A stretch of DNA of 64,000 nt from Nanosynbacter sp. (GTDB lineage Bacteria; Patescibacteriota; Saccharimonadia; Saccharimonadales; Saccharimonadaceae), in contig JABZKD010000002.1 in NCBI GenBank assembly GCA_015257455.1, positions 27,611 to 91,610 on the forward strand, read 5' to 3'. The notes below the pieces were generated by a model. That model searched no databases, had not been told where the DNA came from, and saw nothing but the letters and a program-made list of their open reading frames with translations. Below are positions 33,974-43,427 of this stretch, piece by piece. The stretch's first letter is position 1. Each line of letters begins with the position of its first letter. The translations under genes were made by a program, and so were the position numbers.

Positions 33974-35101
33974 ATGACAAAGAAAAAACGATCACAATTT
34001 AGCTTAAATTACTTTATAACCAAGATATTTCCTTATTTCGCCCTATCTGTTCTGATTTTTGGTGTGGCTTTTGTTGGTTCCAAAGATAAACAGCAGTCCG
34101 ATAATAATTCCAGTCCGAACCTGGAATCCATTTCCAAAAAAGATTATGCCGTCTCTGCTGACCAACTTTCCGAATTCTATATGGTTTCTGAACTCGCCAA
34201 TACCATGAGTTTGGCTTCTTCAGATGTACTTAATGTGAACTATAACTCCTTCACCGTGCTTCAGCAATCCGGCCAGGCTTCTGTCGAAAAAATGGAAAAG
34301 CCGACTACTTTGAATCTTGCCGCCTGTGCTAAGGTTGGCGTAATCAAGCATGTCATGACCGAAGGTGAGACTCTCGATACTTTAGCTGCCAAATACGCTT
34401 CCTGTGGTGTCGATATCAATATGATTCGTTGGTCGAACAAATTTAAGGCTTCCTATGTGCCGAAAGTGGGCGAATCGATCTATATTCCGTCCCGTGCTGG
34501 TATCGTTTACACAGTGAAATCTGGCGAAACTGTCGCCTCTATTGCCGAAAAATATAAATCTTCCGCTGATGAAATTATTACCTCAAACAACCTTGAACTA
34601 GATCAGACTCTGACCGAAGGCCAGGTTATTTTGTTGCCGAACGGTGAATTGCCAGATAAGGAACGTCCTGATTATGTGGCGCCTGTCGTACGTTCCACTT
34701 CTTCTTATTCTAGCAGCTCGTCCTATTCAGTTTCTTCTTATCGTACCTACTCTACTTCCAGAAACCCAATGCCATGGGGTTGGTGTACTTGGTATACCTG
34801 GGAACGTCGTGCCGCCATGGGTTCCAGTCATATTCTTCCGGGTGGTCTCGGTAACGCTAATACTTGGGGCTATGCACTTTCTGGTCTCTTCCCAACCAGT
34901 CGCGGTACCAACCCGCAAGCCGGTGATATCTTCCAGACCAACAGTGGTTACTATGGTCACGTGGGTATTGTGGATTCCGTGAATGCCGATGGTACGATTA
35001 CGATTTCTGATATGAACGGTCGTGCTGGTTGGGGTGTGGTCGGTTCTTACACGATTGGCCCAAGCGAGTACGCTAAGTACCTCTTCATTCACGGTCGCTA
35101 A
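33974..35101 (+). CDS. LysM-CHAP cell-wall hydrolase
   Basis: A 375-residue exported peptidoglycan hydrolase. Domain order: N-terminal membrane helix (~13-36), two LysM glycan-binding modules (~121-170 and ~176-219, VYTVKSGETVASIAEKY), a Ser/Tyr-rich linker, and a CHAP amidase/endopeptidase (~262-375) with the catalytic Cys in WGWCTWYTWERRAAMG and the His in YYGHVGIVDSV. It follows the RuvX-MltG gene by 19 bp, so three envelope genes form one operon from 30479. It probably remodels or splits the wall. Confidence 0.93.
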   Translation: MTKKKRSQFSLNYFITKIFPYFALSVLIFGVAFVGSKDKQQSDNNSSPNLESISKKDYAVSADQLSEFYMVSELANTMSLASSDVLNVNYNSFTVLQQSGQASVEKMEKPTTLNLAACAKVGVIKHVMTEGETLDTLAAKYASCGVDINMIRWSNKFKASYVPKVGESIYIPSRAGIVYTVKSGETVASIAEKYKSSADEIITSNNLELDQTLTEGQVILLPNGELPDKERPDYVAPVVRSTSSYSSSSSYSVSSYRTYSTSRNPMPWGWCTWYTWERRAAMGSSHILPGGLGNANTWGYALSGLFPTSRGTNPQAGDIFQTNSGYYGHVGIVDSVNADGTITISDMNGRAGWGVVGSYTIGPSEYAKYLFIHGR

Positions 35102-35176
35102 TTTTAACTACTAGCGCATAATCTCTGTTTTTAATCAAGCTACACTTTTATACCACTTATGCTATGATGAAAATGT

Positions 35177-37048
35177 ATGGAGAGAAATTTAGTTAAAACT
35201 GCGAATCAAACTAGATTTTTGAAAGAAAATAAAATTCTATTTTCAGGATTGATCTATCTAGTTATTTTATTAATTATTAATATTTTTATTCTGTCGTTCA
35301 ATAGTCACGCTATAGATCCGACACTTAGTGTTACCTTTGATCGGAATGAGTTTGATTATAATTTTTATAGCGTCGATGTGGTTAATACGTCAGAAAGATA
35401 TAATTGGGCAAAGCTAACTGTAAAAACGAATGCTCCGGCCGGCTATACTACTACTATTAGCGCTAATTCCGATGAAACCGCTTTAAAACACATCGATAAT
35501 GCAATTAGTACTAAAATTTCTTCAATCACGAGTCCAATCGCACATGATGATTGGATCCCAAAAAATACCTGGGCCTATCAGTTGGAGAATCAAAATAACT
35601 ATATGCCAATCCCCAAAGAATCAGAGCCAAAAGCTCTTGTTGCCACTAATAAGGCCTCCGATTCAGTACAAAACGAAAATAATTTCAGGGTAGTAGTCCG
35701 TGCTAGCACGGATCTTATGCCTGGAATTTATCGAAGTAGTCTGGTTCTTTCAACGGTAATTAATCCATTCGAGACTGCCGCCTATCTGACTACTGGTGAT
35801 AATTTTCAGGCTAAACTTAGTGAGCTTACTACCGATAAAACTAAGATTAAGTTAATTCGACGTGCTTCTGCCTTACCAGCCGCTAGTACTAATGTGATAA
35901 ATATTAATGACCCTGCGAAGCCATTCTATGAAATTAAGGCTTGGTGGGATCCAGTTCTTCGTCATCTCTTTTTCTATACCACAGCCGATAAAATCTATTT
36001 TCATGAAGACAGTAAAAATACTTTTAAAGATCTGTCTGAGCTTAATCTTATAGATTTAGATAGTTTTGATGCCAAATATGCTAAAGATATGTCGTATATG
36101 TTTGCTGGCTTAAGGAGTTATCAAAATATTAAAACCGAAAACCTCAACGCCCAGAGTGTCACCAATATGCGTGGGATCTTTCGGGACAACCAACGAATGT
36201 CCGATATCTCGATGGCAGGCTTTAATACGGAAAACGTGACTGATATGTCAGAAATGTTTGCCGGTAATTACGAAATTATTGGTCTAGATCTAAGTGCCAT
36301 GAATACAAAAAATGTGAAGACCATGAAGGGGATGTTCAAGGGTATTAATAAACTTGGCGTATTAAAGATAAGTAATTTCGACACCAGTAATGTCACCGAT
36401 ATGTCAGAAATGTTCTCTGGTATGAGTAAAGTGATAAATATCATGCTAGATAATTTTAATACCGGAAATGTCGAGAATATGAGCGAGATGTTTAAAGACT
36501 GTTCCGTAATTAAGCTCCTAGATTTAAGTCATTTTAACACCGCCAAGGTAACCAATATGCACTCTATGTTCAGTGGTGCAAATGAATTGAAGACTCTCAA
36601 GATTTCGAATTTTGACACTAGTAAGGTAACGGATATGGCCTATATGTTCTATCAGGTTCACGGCATTACTGATCTTCGCCTCGATAACTTTAATACCGAA
36701 AATGTCACCACTATGGAAGGCATGTTCGCCGAGATGAAGGGGATTGTCGATATTTTTATCATCAATTTCAAAACACCGAAGCTTACTAACGTTAGTAGAA
36801 TGTTCCAGAGGGTGAATCCTAGCAGTAACACTATTAGGCAAGGCGAGGATAATCTTAAGCATATTTATGCCAAAAATGATTTCGACGTCTCGAATATCAC
36901 CGCGGAAGGTAGCAAATTAATCTTTGATAAGCGTCGAAATCTTAGGGGTGGTAATAACTCCTTTATGTATACTCCAGCCGATGCTGGTAAGGAATGGCTC
37001 CGCATCGGTCGCGCTCCAGGCATTAAGGGCTACTTCACTAAGTTGTAA
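35177..37048 (+). CDS. BspA-like DUF285 repeat surface protein, type 3, cluster B
   Basis: A 623-residue protein. N-terminal helix at ~20-42, then a diverged N-domain (DPTLSVTFDRNEFDYNF, WIPKNTWAYQLENQNNYMPIP) and about ten 26-residue DUF285 repeats (~290-560), among them LKISNFDTSNVTDMSEMF. It ends with LRGGNNSFMYTPADAGKEW and APGIKGYFTKL. It is more distant from the other four in the window. TGCTATGAT (35160-35168) ends 8 nt before the ATG. It is the first of three BspA-like genes in cluster B. Confidence 0.88.
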   Translation: MERNLVKTANQTRFLKENKILFSGLIYLVILLIINIFILSFNSHAIDPTLSVTFDRNEFDYNFYSVDVVNTSERYNWAKLTVKTNAPAGYTTTISANSDETALKHIDNAISTKISSITSPIAHDDWIPKNTWAYQLENQNNYMPIPKESEPKALVATNKASDSVQNENNFRVVVRASTDLMPGIYRSSLVLSTVINPFETAAYLTTGDNFQAKLSELTTDKTKIKLIRRASALPAASTNVININDPAKPFYEIKAWWDPVLRHLFFYTTADKIYFHEDSKNTFKDLSELNLIDLDSFDAKYAKDMSYMFAGLRSYQNIKTENLNAQSVTNMRGIFRDNQRMSDISMAGFNTENVTDMSEMFAGNYEIIGLDLSAMNTKNVKTMKGMFKGINKLGVLKISNFDTSNVTDMSEMFSGMSKVINIMLDNFNTGNVENMSEMFKDCSVIKLLDLSHFNTAKVTNMHSMFSGANELKTLKISNFDTSKVTDMAYMFYQVHGITDLRLDNFNTENVTTMEGMFAEMKGIVDIFIINFKTPKLTNVSRMFQRVNPSSNTIRQGEDNLKHIYAKNDFDVSNITAEGSKLIFDKRRNLRGGNNSFMYTPADAGKEWLRIGRAPGIKGYFTKL

Positions 37049-37105
37049 TAATAATTTTATTATTAAAATTCAAAAATCACATTATTCTTATGTTAAAATA
37101 AAATA

Positions 37106-38629
37106 ATGTTGAGCCAAAAATCACTTTTTAAACCAAATATTTTGTTGGGAAAATATTTGATTCTCCCACTTGTAATATGTCTTTCCTTTATACTAATTAA
37201 TTTTAATTCGAAAAACGTTAGTGCTTTATTTAAGCCAAATCTTTCCGTATCAATTTCGGATGACCAAGTTAATATTAATGGTAACCAGATAATTAATTCA
37301 GTTTCGCAAACCTCGGAATTACCAATTCAAGTTACTGTGAATACGAATAATAAAACTGGCTATACTGCGACCTTAAATACCGAAACCAATGAAACGGCCT
37401 TGGTAAATACTGCATCGACAAACGGTATGAAAATTGAATCTATCGATGCAAATAAAGCACTTGCGAATTTTTCGGAAAATACTTGGGGATTTTTAAGCCC
37501 TACTGGTGGAGATTATCAGCCGGTCCCGAGTCTTCTTAGTCCAGAGAATCTTTTAAGAACTACCACAAAAACTTCAGGTAATGATAATTTTAATTTTAAA
37601 ATCGGCATGAAATTATCTAGTAATCTGGAAAGTGGAAGTTATGCAAATAAGTTGGTGGTTTCGATAATTTCTAATCCATACACGCCAATTGCCATTATGA
37701 CTGAGGGGCCTGACTTTAATGCGAAATTAAAAAGCCTAGAAGACTTTGATAACCGAATCGAGCACTTTAAGAAAAGTTCAGTGGCGCCAGCCGTTTCCAT
37801 AAATGCCGTGAATATAGAAGACGAAGAGTCCGATTGTGAAATTAAACTCTGGATAGACTCAACTGATAATACTGCTTATTATTACGCTGAGACCGAGAAG
37901 GTGTATTTAAATATGGATAGTAATAATATGTTCTATTTTCTGCCTGACCTGATTAGCCTTGACCTATCGAGTTTCGACACCTCTCAAGTGACAGACATGA
38001 GATATATGTTTTCTGAGTTATCTATGCTCGCCGATCTCAATCTCTCTAATTTTGATACGTCCAAGGTAACAAATATGGAAGGTATGTTCTCCGAGGTATC
38101 TAAGCTCACTAATCTCGATCTCTCTAGCTTCGACACTTCCCGTGTGACAAACATGGGTCTTATGTTCTCATTTGCGTCTAAGCTCGTGAGTCTCAACCTT
38201 TCTAACTTTAACACTTCCCAGGTAACAGTAATGAATAGGATGTTCGCCAATATGCCTAATCTGGCTAATCTTAATCTGTCGAGTTTCGACACTTCTCAGG
38301 TGACAGAAATGAGTTATATGTTCTACAATACGCCAAATCTAACTAGTCTTGATCTCTCAACTTTTGATACATCTAAGGTGACAGATATGAATAATATATT
38401 CGCACTAGCAAATAGCTATGTGTCTAAAGATAAACTAGAAAAAATATATGTGAATAATGATTTTAATTTATCTAAGCTAAAAATATCCCCTCTAATGTTT
38501 AATAATCGTAAAAAACTCCGTGGTGGTAACGGCTCCTTCCTCGCCAATCCATCTCAGGCCGATAAATCCTGGCTCCGTATCGACGATCCATCCAATAGCC
38601 GCCCAGGCTACTTTACCCGAAAACCTTAG
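37106..38629 (+). CDS. BspA-like DUF285 repeat surface protein, type 1, cluster B
   Basis: A 507-residue protein. Signal segment at ~15-36, N-domain, and a linker close to that of the 18479 protein (IAIMTEGPDFNAKLKSLED, EIKLWIDSTDNTAYYYAETE), followed by only about six DUF285 repeats against nine in its relative. The C-terminal block (KLEKIYVNNDFN to PGYFTRKP) is also closely shared. This suggests the pair arose by duplication with later loss or gain of 78-bp repeat units. TAAAAT at 37094-37099 ends 6 nt before the ATG. Confidence 0.9.
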   Translation: MLSQKSLFKPNILLGKYLILPLVICLSFILINFNSKNVSALFKPNLSVSISDDQVNINGNQIINSVSQTSELPIQVTVNTNNKTGYTATLNTETNETALVNTASTNGMKIESIDANKALANFSENTWGFLSPTGGDYQPVPSLLSPENLLRTTTKTSGNDNFNFKIGMKLSSNLESGSYANKLVVSIISNPYTPIAIMTEGPDFNAKLKSLEDFDNRIEHFKKSSVAPAVSINAVNIEDEESDCEIKLWIDSTDNTAYYYAETEKVYLNMDSNNMFYFLPDLISLDLSSFDTSQVTDMRYMFSELSMLADLNLSNFDTSKVTNMEGMFSEVSKLTNLDLSSFDTSRVTNMGLMFSFASKLVSLNLSNFNTSQVTVMNRMFANMPNLANLNLSSFDTSQVTEMSYMFYNTPNLTSLDLSTFDTSKVTDMNNIFALANSYVSKDKLEKIYVNNDFNLSKLKISPLMFNNRKKLRGGNGSFLANPSQADKSWLRIDDPSNSRPGYFTRKP

Positions 38630-38630
38630 G

Positions 38631-38707
38631 AAAGAATGTCGCATACCTTTTATCGGATCGCTCAAGGGGGAGAACGCCGCATACCTCGTTCCGGAGACAC
38701 TCTAGGG
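38631..38707. repeat. Two joined half-elements of palindromic repeats
   Basis: 38631-38670 repeats the left half of the element at 38708-38791 (AGAATGTCGCATACC onward). 38671-38707 is the reverse complement of part of the 40757-40866 element (AGAACGCCGCATACCTCG). The join shows that the elements recombine or insert into one another. Confidence 0.75.
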
Positions 38708-38791
38708 AAGAATGTCGCATACCTTTTATCGGACCGCTCAAGGGCGCTTGCCCAAGCCTATGTCCTCAAAAGATATGTCGACATTCTTTTT
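38708..38791. repeat. Imperfect palindromic intergenic element, copy B
   Basis: An ~84-bp element framed by AAGAATGTCG and CGACATTCTT. It is nearly the reverse complement of the copy at 20271-20356 and likewise lies between a type 1 and a type 2 BspA-like gene. Confidence 0.8.
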
Positions 38792-38831
38792 AATATCAAA
38801 AGTCCATCTCGTTTATGTTAAAATATTAAAT

Positions 38832-40748
38832 ATGAATAGCCAAAAATCACAGGTGCAGACACCTCACGGGGGGGGGTGGTTTAGCTGGGAACTAAGGTTT
38901 CTCGGATTATTTTTAGGCTTAATTTCTTTTTTAAATATTGTTCTGAGTAGCAATACTTTTGCTCTCTTCGTTCCGACGCTTTCGGCTTCGGTGGATCAAG
39001 CGAATTTACAAGTGAATGGGAACCAAGTCATAAATTCTACAAATAAAACTACAGAGATTCCATTTAATTTCACTGTCAATACTAATAATCGTACTGGATA
39101 CACTACCACACTCAGTTCTGAAACAGATAATACCGCGCTGATTAACACGGAGTCTGCTGTGGGTGCGAAAATTGATTCGATTAGCGAGAACTTAATGCTG
39201 AATAATCTACCAAATAACACTTGGGGCTATAAGTTTGGAGCATCCACGAACTACGCACCGATACCAGCGCTTTCTAGTCCTGCTCAAATTATCCAAACGG
39301 CAGGGAAGACCAACGGCAATGAATCGAACCAGTTAAGTATTGGCATGAAATTATCTGATAATCTTGAATCAGGGAATTATACCAATAAATTAATCTTATC
39401 TTTTGTTTCAAATCCATACCAAATGCGTGCTGTAATAACGAATGGTCCGGATTTTAATCAGCGCGTGGGTGCGCTTGATCCGAATCAAACCTGTCACATT
39501 GATCCAGTTACGGGGCAAAATTGTAATCTCAAAAATAAGGATAATGTCGAACATATTAAGCGTAGCAGTGTAGCGCCTACAGCTTCTATGACGGCAATTA
39601 ATATCGAAAATCCAGATAACTCAGATTATGAAATTAAAGCCTGGTTTGATGCTACCGAAAAAACCATCTATTATTATTCCGCTGCCGAAAAAATCCATCT
39701 TGCACCAGATTCATCCAGCATGTTCCTGTGGTTTACTAAAGTTAAGGATATTGATTTAGCTTCGTTTGAGACTAGCGAAGTCACCGATATGTCTCAAATG
39801 TTCAAGTATTGTAAAGATTTAAATTCTTTAAATCTTTCTAATTTTGATACCACTAAAGTTACTAGTATGGCTCGTATGCTCGAAGCTTTACCAAATCTTA
39901 CGAATCTAAATATTGCAAGCTTCAATACGGAAAACGTGGAAGATATGCGCGATATGCTTGGTGGGCTGATTAATCTTCCCGCTCTCGATATCGCAAATTT
40001 CCGTACGCCAAAAGTGCGTGATATGAGTGGTATGTTCTACAACCTAAAACAAGTTCAAAACTTAGATGTTTCAAGGTTCGATACTTCAAAAGTTACAGAC
40101 TTCTCCCGAATGTTCCTGGGGAATTCAAATATTCAAAATTTAAATCTCTCAAACTTTGATACACGAGCTGCCACGGATTTATCTTATATGTTTTACGGTA
40201 TGTCTAATCTAAAAACCCTCAATATTCAAAGCTTTAACACCGAAAATGTTAAGGATATGAACAGTATGTTTGCGTTTACCTTGAGGATTCCTACCTTGAA
40301 TTTAAGTCATTTTGATACCAGAAATGTCACAAATATGTCTGATATGTTTTATGGTTGTGGCTCTACCAGTATTGATGTTTCGAATTTCAATACACAAAAT
40401 GTCGAAACTATGGCTGGCATGTTTGGTAGCGTTTCTAATGTTCAAATCTTAGATTTATCATCATTTACCACTCCCAAAGTTAAAGATTTTAGTCGAATGT
40501 TTTTATGTGATAATGGTCAAGTTTGTGAGCTCCAAAAAATTTTCGCTTCTAATGATTTTGACGTAAGTGCAGCAAAACAATACAGCCAATCACATTTAAC
40601 CGCTAATTATGAGATTTTTCATCGTAGGTTTAGTCTCCGAGGTGGTGAAGGTACCTACTGGGGAAACCCAGACCTCGTTAATCTAGACGGACTACGTATC
40701 GACGACCCTGCTCACGGCCGCCCAGGATACTTTACCCGAAAACCATAG
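38832..40748 (+). CDS. BspA-like DUF285 repeat surface protein, type 2, cluster B
   Basis: A 638-residue protein. Signal segment at ~26-48 (SNTFA|LFVP), N-domain close to the 20381 protein (DQANLQVNGNQVINST, QIIQTAGKTNGNESNQLS, NPYQMRAVITNGPDFN), a two-cysteine insert (CHIDPVTGQNC) and about ten DUF285 repeats, ending RIDDPAHGRPGYFTRKP. The frame is open further upstream to 38712, but TGTTAAAAT ends 7 nt before ATG 38832 and the upstream codons lie inside the palindromic repeat, so I start at 38832. Confidence 0.9.
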   Translation: MNSQKSQVQTPHGGGWFSWELRFLGLFLGLISFLNIVLSSNTFALFVPTLSASVDQANLQVNGNQVINSTNKTTEIPFNFTVNTNNRTGYTTTLSSETDNTALINTESAVGAKIDSISENLMLNNLPNNTWGYKFGASTNYAPIPALSSPAQIIQTAGKTNGNESNQLSIGMKLSDNLESGNYTNKLILSFVSNPYQMRAVITNGPDFNQRVGALDPNQTCHIDPVTGQNCNLKNKDNVEHIKRSSVAPTASMTAINIENPDNSDYEIKAWFDATEKTIYYYSAAEKIHLAPDSSSMFLWFTKVKDIDLASFETSEVTDMSQMFKYCKDLNSLNLSNFDTTKVTSMARMLEALPNLTNLNIASFNTENVEDMRDMLGGLINLPALDIANFRTPKVRDMSGMFYNLKQVQNLDVSRFDTSKVTDFSRMFLGNSNIQNLNLSNFDTRAATDLSYMFYGMSNLKTLNIQSFNTENVKDMNSMFAFTLRIPTLNLSHFDTRNVTNMSDMFYGCGSTSIDVSNFNTQNVETMAGMFGSVSNVQILDLSSFTTPKVKDFSRMFLCDNGQVCELQKIFASNDFDVSAAKQYSQSHLTANYEIFHRRFSLRGGEGTYWGNPDLVNLDGLRIDDPAHGRPGYFTRKP

Positions 40749-40756
40749 GCTAATAA

Positions 40757-40880
40757 AAGAGAATACCACTTACCTCTGACGGAGCATAAGCTTGGCCGCT
40801 CGCCCCTTGGGACGCGGATTCGCGGCCTTGAGCGTCTTCGGAACGAGGTATGCGGCGTTCTCTCTCATGCGACATTCTTT
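40757..40880. repeat. Large palindromic intergenic element, copy C
   Basis: Arms AGAGAATACC (left) and GCGGCGTTCTCT (right) with GGCCGC/GCGGCC-type pairing nearer the centre make an imperfect ~110-bp hairpin. Part of it recurs inverted at 38671-38707. It is followed by ATGCGACATTCTTT, a tail of the A/B-type element, so C may have been inserted into one. It separates the last BspA-like gene from obg. Confidence 0.75.
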
Positions 40881-40928
40881 CCCATTATGCTGTATTTTTT
40901 CATCAAAATATATTAAAATATCTCTAAT

Positions 40929-42257
40929 ATGTTCTGTGATACGGCAAAAGTGAGTTTGAGGGCTGGAAAAGGTGGCGATGGCGCCGTCTCTTTTCGTCGT
41001 GAAATTTACATTAATAAAGGTGGTCCAGACGGCGGTAATGGTGGCAAGGGTGGCTCGATTATTTTCCAAGCCGATAAGGATACGAATACTTTAATCGATT
41101 TTCGTTTTAATCCAATCCTCACCGCCCCAGACGGCGGCAATGGTTCCGGCACTCGCAGTAACGGTCGCTCTGGTAAGAACCTCATTGTCGAAGTGCCAGT
41201 CGGCACCGTCGTAAAACGTGATGGTCGGGTTATTGCCGATCTCACTGAAGATGGTATGCAGGCGGTCATCGCTAAAGGTGGCGATGGTGGTTTTGGTAAC
41301 GCTCACTTTAAGTCCAGCGTGCGCCAAACTCCAGTGATTGCCGAAGTCGGTGAACCGGGTGAGGCCTTTGAGGCGGAAATTGAACTAAAACTTCTTGCTG
41401 ATGTGGGTCTCGTGGGTCTTCCAAATGCTGGTAAATCTACCTTTCTTGCTAGCGTCACCAATGCAAAGCCAGAAATTGCTGATTATGCTTTTACTACACT
41501 CACTCCTAATCTCGGTGTAACTACTATTGATCGCCATGACCTCTTGATTGCAGATATCCCAGGTCTTATTGAAGGCGCTAGTGATGGCCGTGGTCTCGGT
41601 CATGACTTCTTGCGTCACGTCGATCGTACCGCTGTTTTACTTCATCTTATCGATGCTTATCAGGATGATGCCGGTCAAGCTTACTCGACGATTCGTGGTG
41701 AATTGGAGAAATATTCCGATCTCAAATCTCGTACTGAAATTGTCGCCCTGACTAAATGTGAAGGTTTAGATGATGAACTTATTGAAATGCAAAAACAGGC
41801 CATTCTTGAAAAAAATCCCGAGGCTAAAATTTTTGCCATTTCTTCTGTGGCCAAGAAAAATCTTGATGACCTACTTCGCGCCCTGCTCTTAGCTGTGAAA
41901 GAGAATCAAAAACAGCAGGAAATTACCGCTGAGCAAATTGGTGCTAAACCAGTTGAATTTAAAACTGCTGTTATTTCACATCATGAATCAGAAATCCCAA
42001 CTATCTCGCTCAGTCATCACGAGTTAAAGAAAGCCTGGCAGGTTACACAGGATGAAAAAGGTGTCTATCATGTCACTGGTGAAAAAATTGAAAAATTTGC
42101 TCGTCGCACCGATCTTTCGAATTACGCTTCGGTTAACCGCTTGCGCGATATTATGAAAAAACTTGGCATCCGTGCTGAACTTACTACTCGTGGCGCCAAA
42201 GCCGACTCGATTATTGAAATTTCTGGTAAGCGCTTCACGTTCGTAGAAGATTACTAA
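40929..42257 (+). CDS. obg: Obg/CgtA GTPase
   Basis: A 442-residue ribosome-assembly GTPase. The glycine-rich Obg domain (MFCDTAKVSLRAGKGGDGAV, residues 1-~158) is followed by the G domain with G1 GLPNAGKST (~163), G2/switch TTLTPNLG, G3 DIPGLIEGAS, and by a C-terminal OCT domain (~340-435). The G4 base-recognition motif, usually NKxD, reads TKCE here. Otherwise length and order are typical. TAAAAT at 40914-40919 ends 9 nt before the ATG. Confidence 0.96.
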   Translation: MFCDTAKVSLRAGKGGDGAVSFRREIYINKGGPDGGNGGKGGSIIFQADKDTNTLIDFRFNPILTAPDGGNGSGTRSNGRSGKNLIVEVPVGTVVKRDGRVIADLTEDGMQAVIAKGGDGGFGNAHFKSSVRQTPVIAEVGEPGEAFEAEIELKLLADVGLVGLPNAGKSTFLASVTNAKPEIADYAFTTLTPNLGVTTIDRHDLLIADIPGLIEGASDGRGLGHDFLRHVDRTAVLLHLIDAYQDDAGQAYSTIRGELEKYSDLKSRTEIVALTKCEGLDDELIEMQKQAILEKNPEAKIFAISSVAKKNLDDLLRALLLAVKENQKQQEITAEQIGAKPVEFKTAVISHHESEIPTISLSHHELKKAWQVTQDEKGVYHVTGEKIEKFARRTDLSNYASVNRLRDIMKKLGIRAELTTRGAKADSIIEISGKRFTFVEDY

Positions 42258-42637
42258 GAAAATAATATGGCCGCTTAATCTGTCGGCCATGGACTTAAAA
42301 ACAGTTATTATATATTAAACCCATGAAAAATATCCTCTTTCGAGGATATTTTTGCTGATGCGCGCCCACCCTAGGGCACATTGGTTTGTTTTAATCCGTA
42401 TTTTTGTTTTTAATGAAATCTCCACACTCCACTAATTGCATAATGGAACCCTGTGAAGCGTATCAGCTTATGTTTATCATATCGGTTACGCTCCCTAATG
42501 TCAAGAGAAAAACATAAGAATTTAGCCACCTGGAAGAAATTTCAAAAAAATCCATAAAAAAGACCAGCTTTTGCTGGCCTTTTGGGGTAATATCCCGAGA
42601 TTAGTTGGTGTTGAAATTGCAGTAGCCGTAAGTTGAT
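42258..42637. other. 380-bp intergenic region with two terminators
   Basis: No gene is seen. A 12-bp perfect hairpin (42326-42337 with 42342-42353) ending in T5 probably terminates obg. A second hairpin (42558-42568 with 42573-42583, one mismatch) flanked by A and T runs probably terminates the leftward coiled-coil genes and may work both ways. The middle part shows nothing I can interpret. Confidence 0.75.
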
Positions 42638-43348
42638 TCATTCTTCTTTCAACTTAGCAAGTGCGTCAGTCACTGATTTTTCTTCATCGATCAATTGACT
42701 AAGGGCTAAATTCGCTTTTTCAAGTTCCTCTTTTGCGGCAGTTCGTTTTTCAGCATTAATATTACGCTCTTTACTGTAGTAATCCAGCTTGAAATTGCAA
42801 TAATTAAGCCTAGTTTTAAGATGTTCTAGTTCATCTCGTGACGGCTTCAATTTTTCTTCGTAAATTTCTGCCTCGACATTCATTCTGTCAATCACCATCT
42901 CAGATTGTTCGGACAGAACCTTGCTATATCTCGCTTCGATTATATTCAAAATTTTTGAATATGGGGCAATTTCACCGGTCGGACCAGCCGTACTAATCAC
43001 TCCGAGCGTATCTCTAAGATATTTAATTAAATCCATCAGAAAATCAGACTCTTCTTTGAATTTTTCTGAGAAAAGAGTCGATGCACCATACGCTTTGAAT
43101 AACTCCTCAAGATGATATGTATCGCGGAAGCCTTTCTCAGTCGACTCATCGGTTAGACGATTAATTGATTCTTGGATACCAGACCGCATGCCCTTATGAA
43201 AGTTTGTATTGCACGAAAGGTCATCTTCTACCTCTTCGCATGCAGTGAGCTTATTCGTCGCTTCGATACAGGCATTTCGTCTCGGCTCCATTTCTTCTTG
43301 CAGTGCAGTTTGCCGTGCCTCAAGTTCCTCAATACGTTTTTGATTCAT
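42638..43348 (-). CDS. Coiled-coil protein, function unknown
   Basis: A 236-residue protein predicted largely alpha-helical from its heptad-like Glu/Lys/Leu pattern at both ends (RIEELEARQTALQEEMEPRR and AAKEELEKANLALSQLIDEE), with a less regular middle (~50-140). No signal or membrane segment. ATG 43348 is chosen because AGAAAGGTGGGT precedes it, an extended match to the usual 16S rRNA 3' end. The gene follows the frameshifted coiled-coil gene and probably shares its promoter. It resembles the N-terminal half of the 55983 protein in style but not clearly in sequence. Confidence 0.75.
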   Translation of the reverse strand: MNQKRIEELEARQTALQEEMEPRRNACIEATNKLTACEEVEDDLSCNTNFHKGMRSGIQESINRLTDESTEKGFRDTYHLEELFKAYGASTLFSEKFKEESDFLMDLIKYLRDTLGVISTAGPTGEIAPYSKILNIIEARYSKVLSEQSEMVIDRMNVEAEIYEEKLKPSRDELEHLKTRLNYCNFKLDYYSKERNINAEKRTAAKEELEKANLALSQLIDEEKSVTDALAKLKEE

Positions 43349-43427
43349 AGTACCCACCTTTCTAAAAATCATACAATTTGCACGTGTTTCCGTAGCTTAC
43401 TGATTGAGAGTTTAAATTTCGGTAACT

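Noticed and set aside
38712..38831. 40-codon N-terminal extension of the 38832 BspA-like protein
   Set aside because: These codons lie in the palindromic repeat, and the -10 box stands between them and ATG 38832; the related proteins start at the same point as 38832.
20271..40880. Palindromes behind BspA-like genes read as integron attC sites with gene cassettes
   Set aside because: The arms lack the attC core (RYYYAAC / GTTRRRY), each gene has its own promoter, and no integrase is present.
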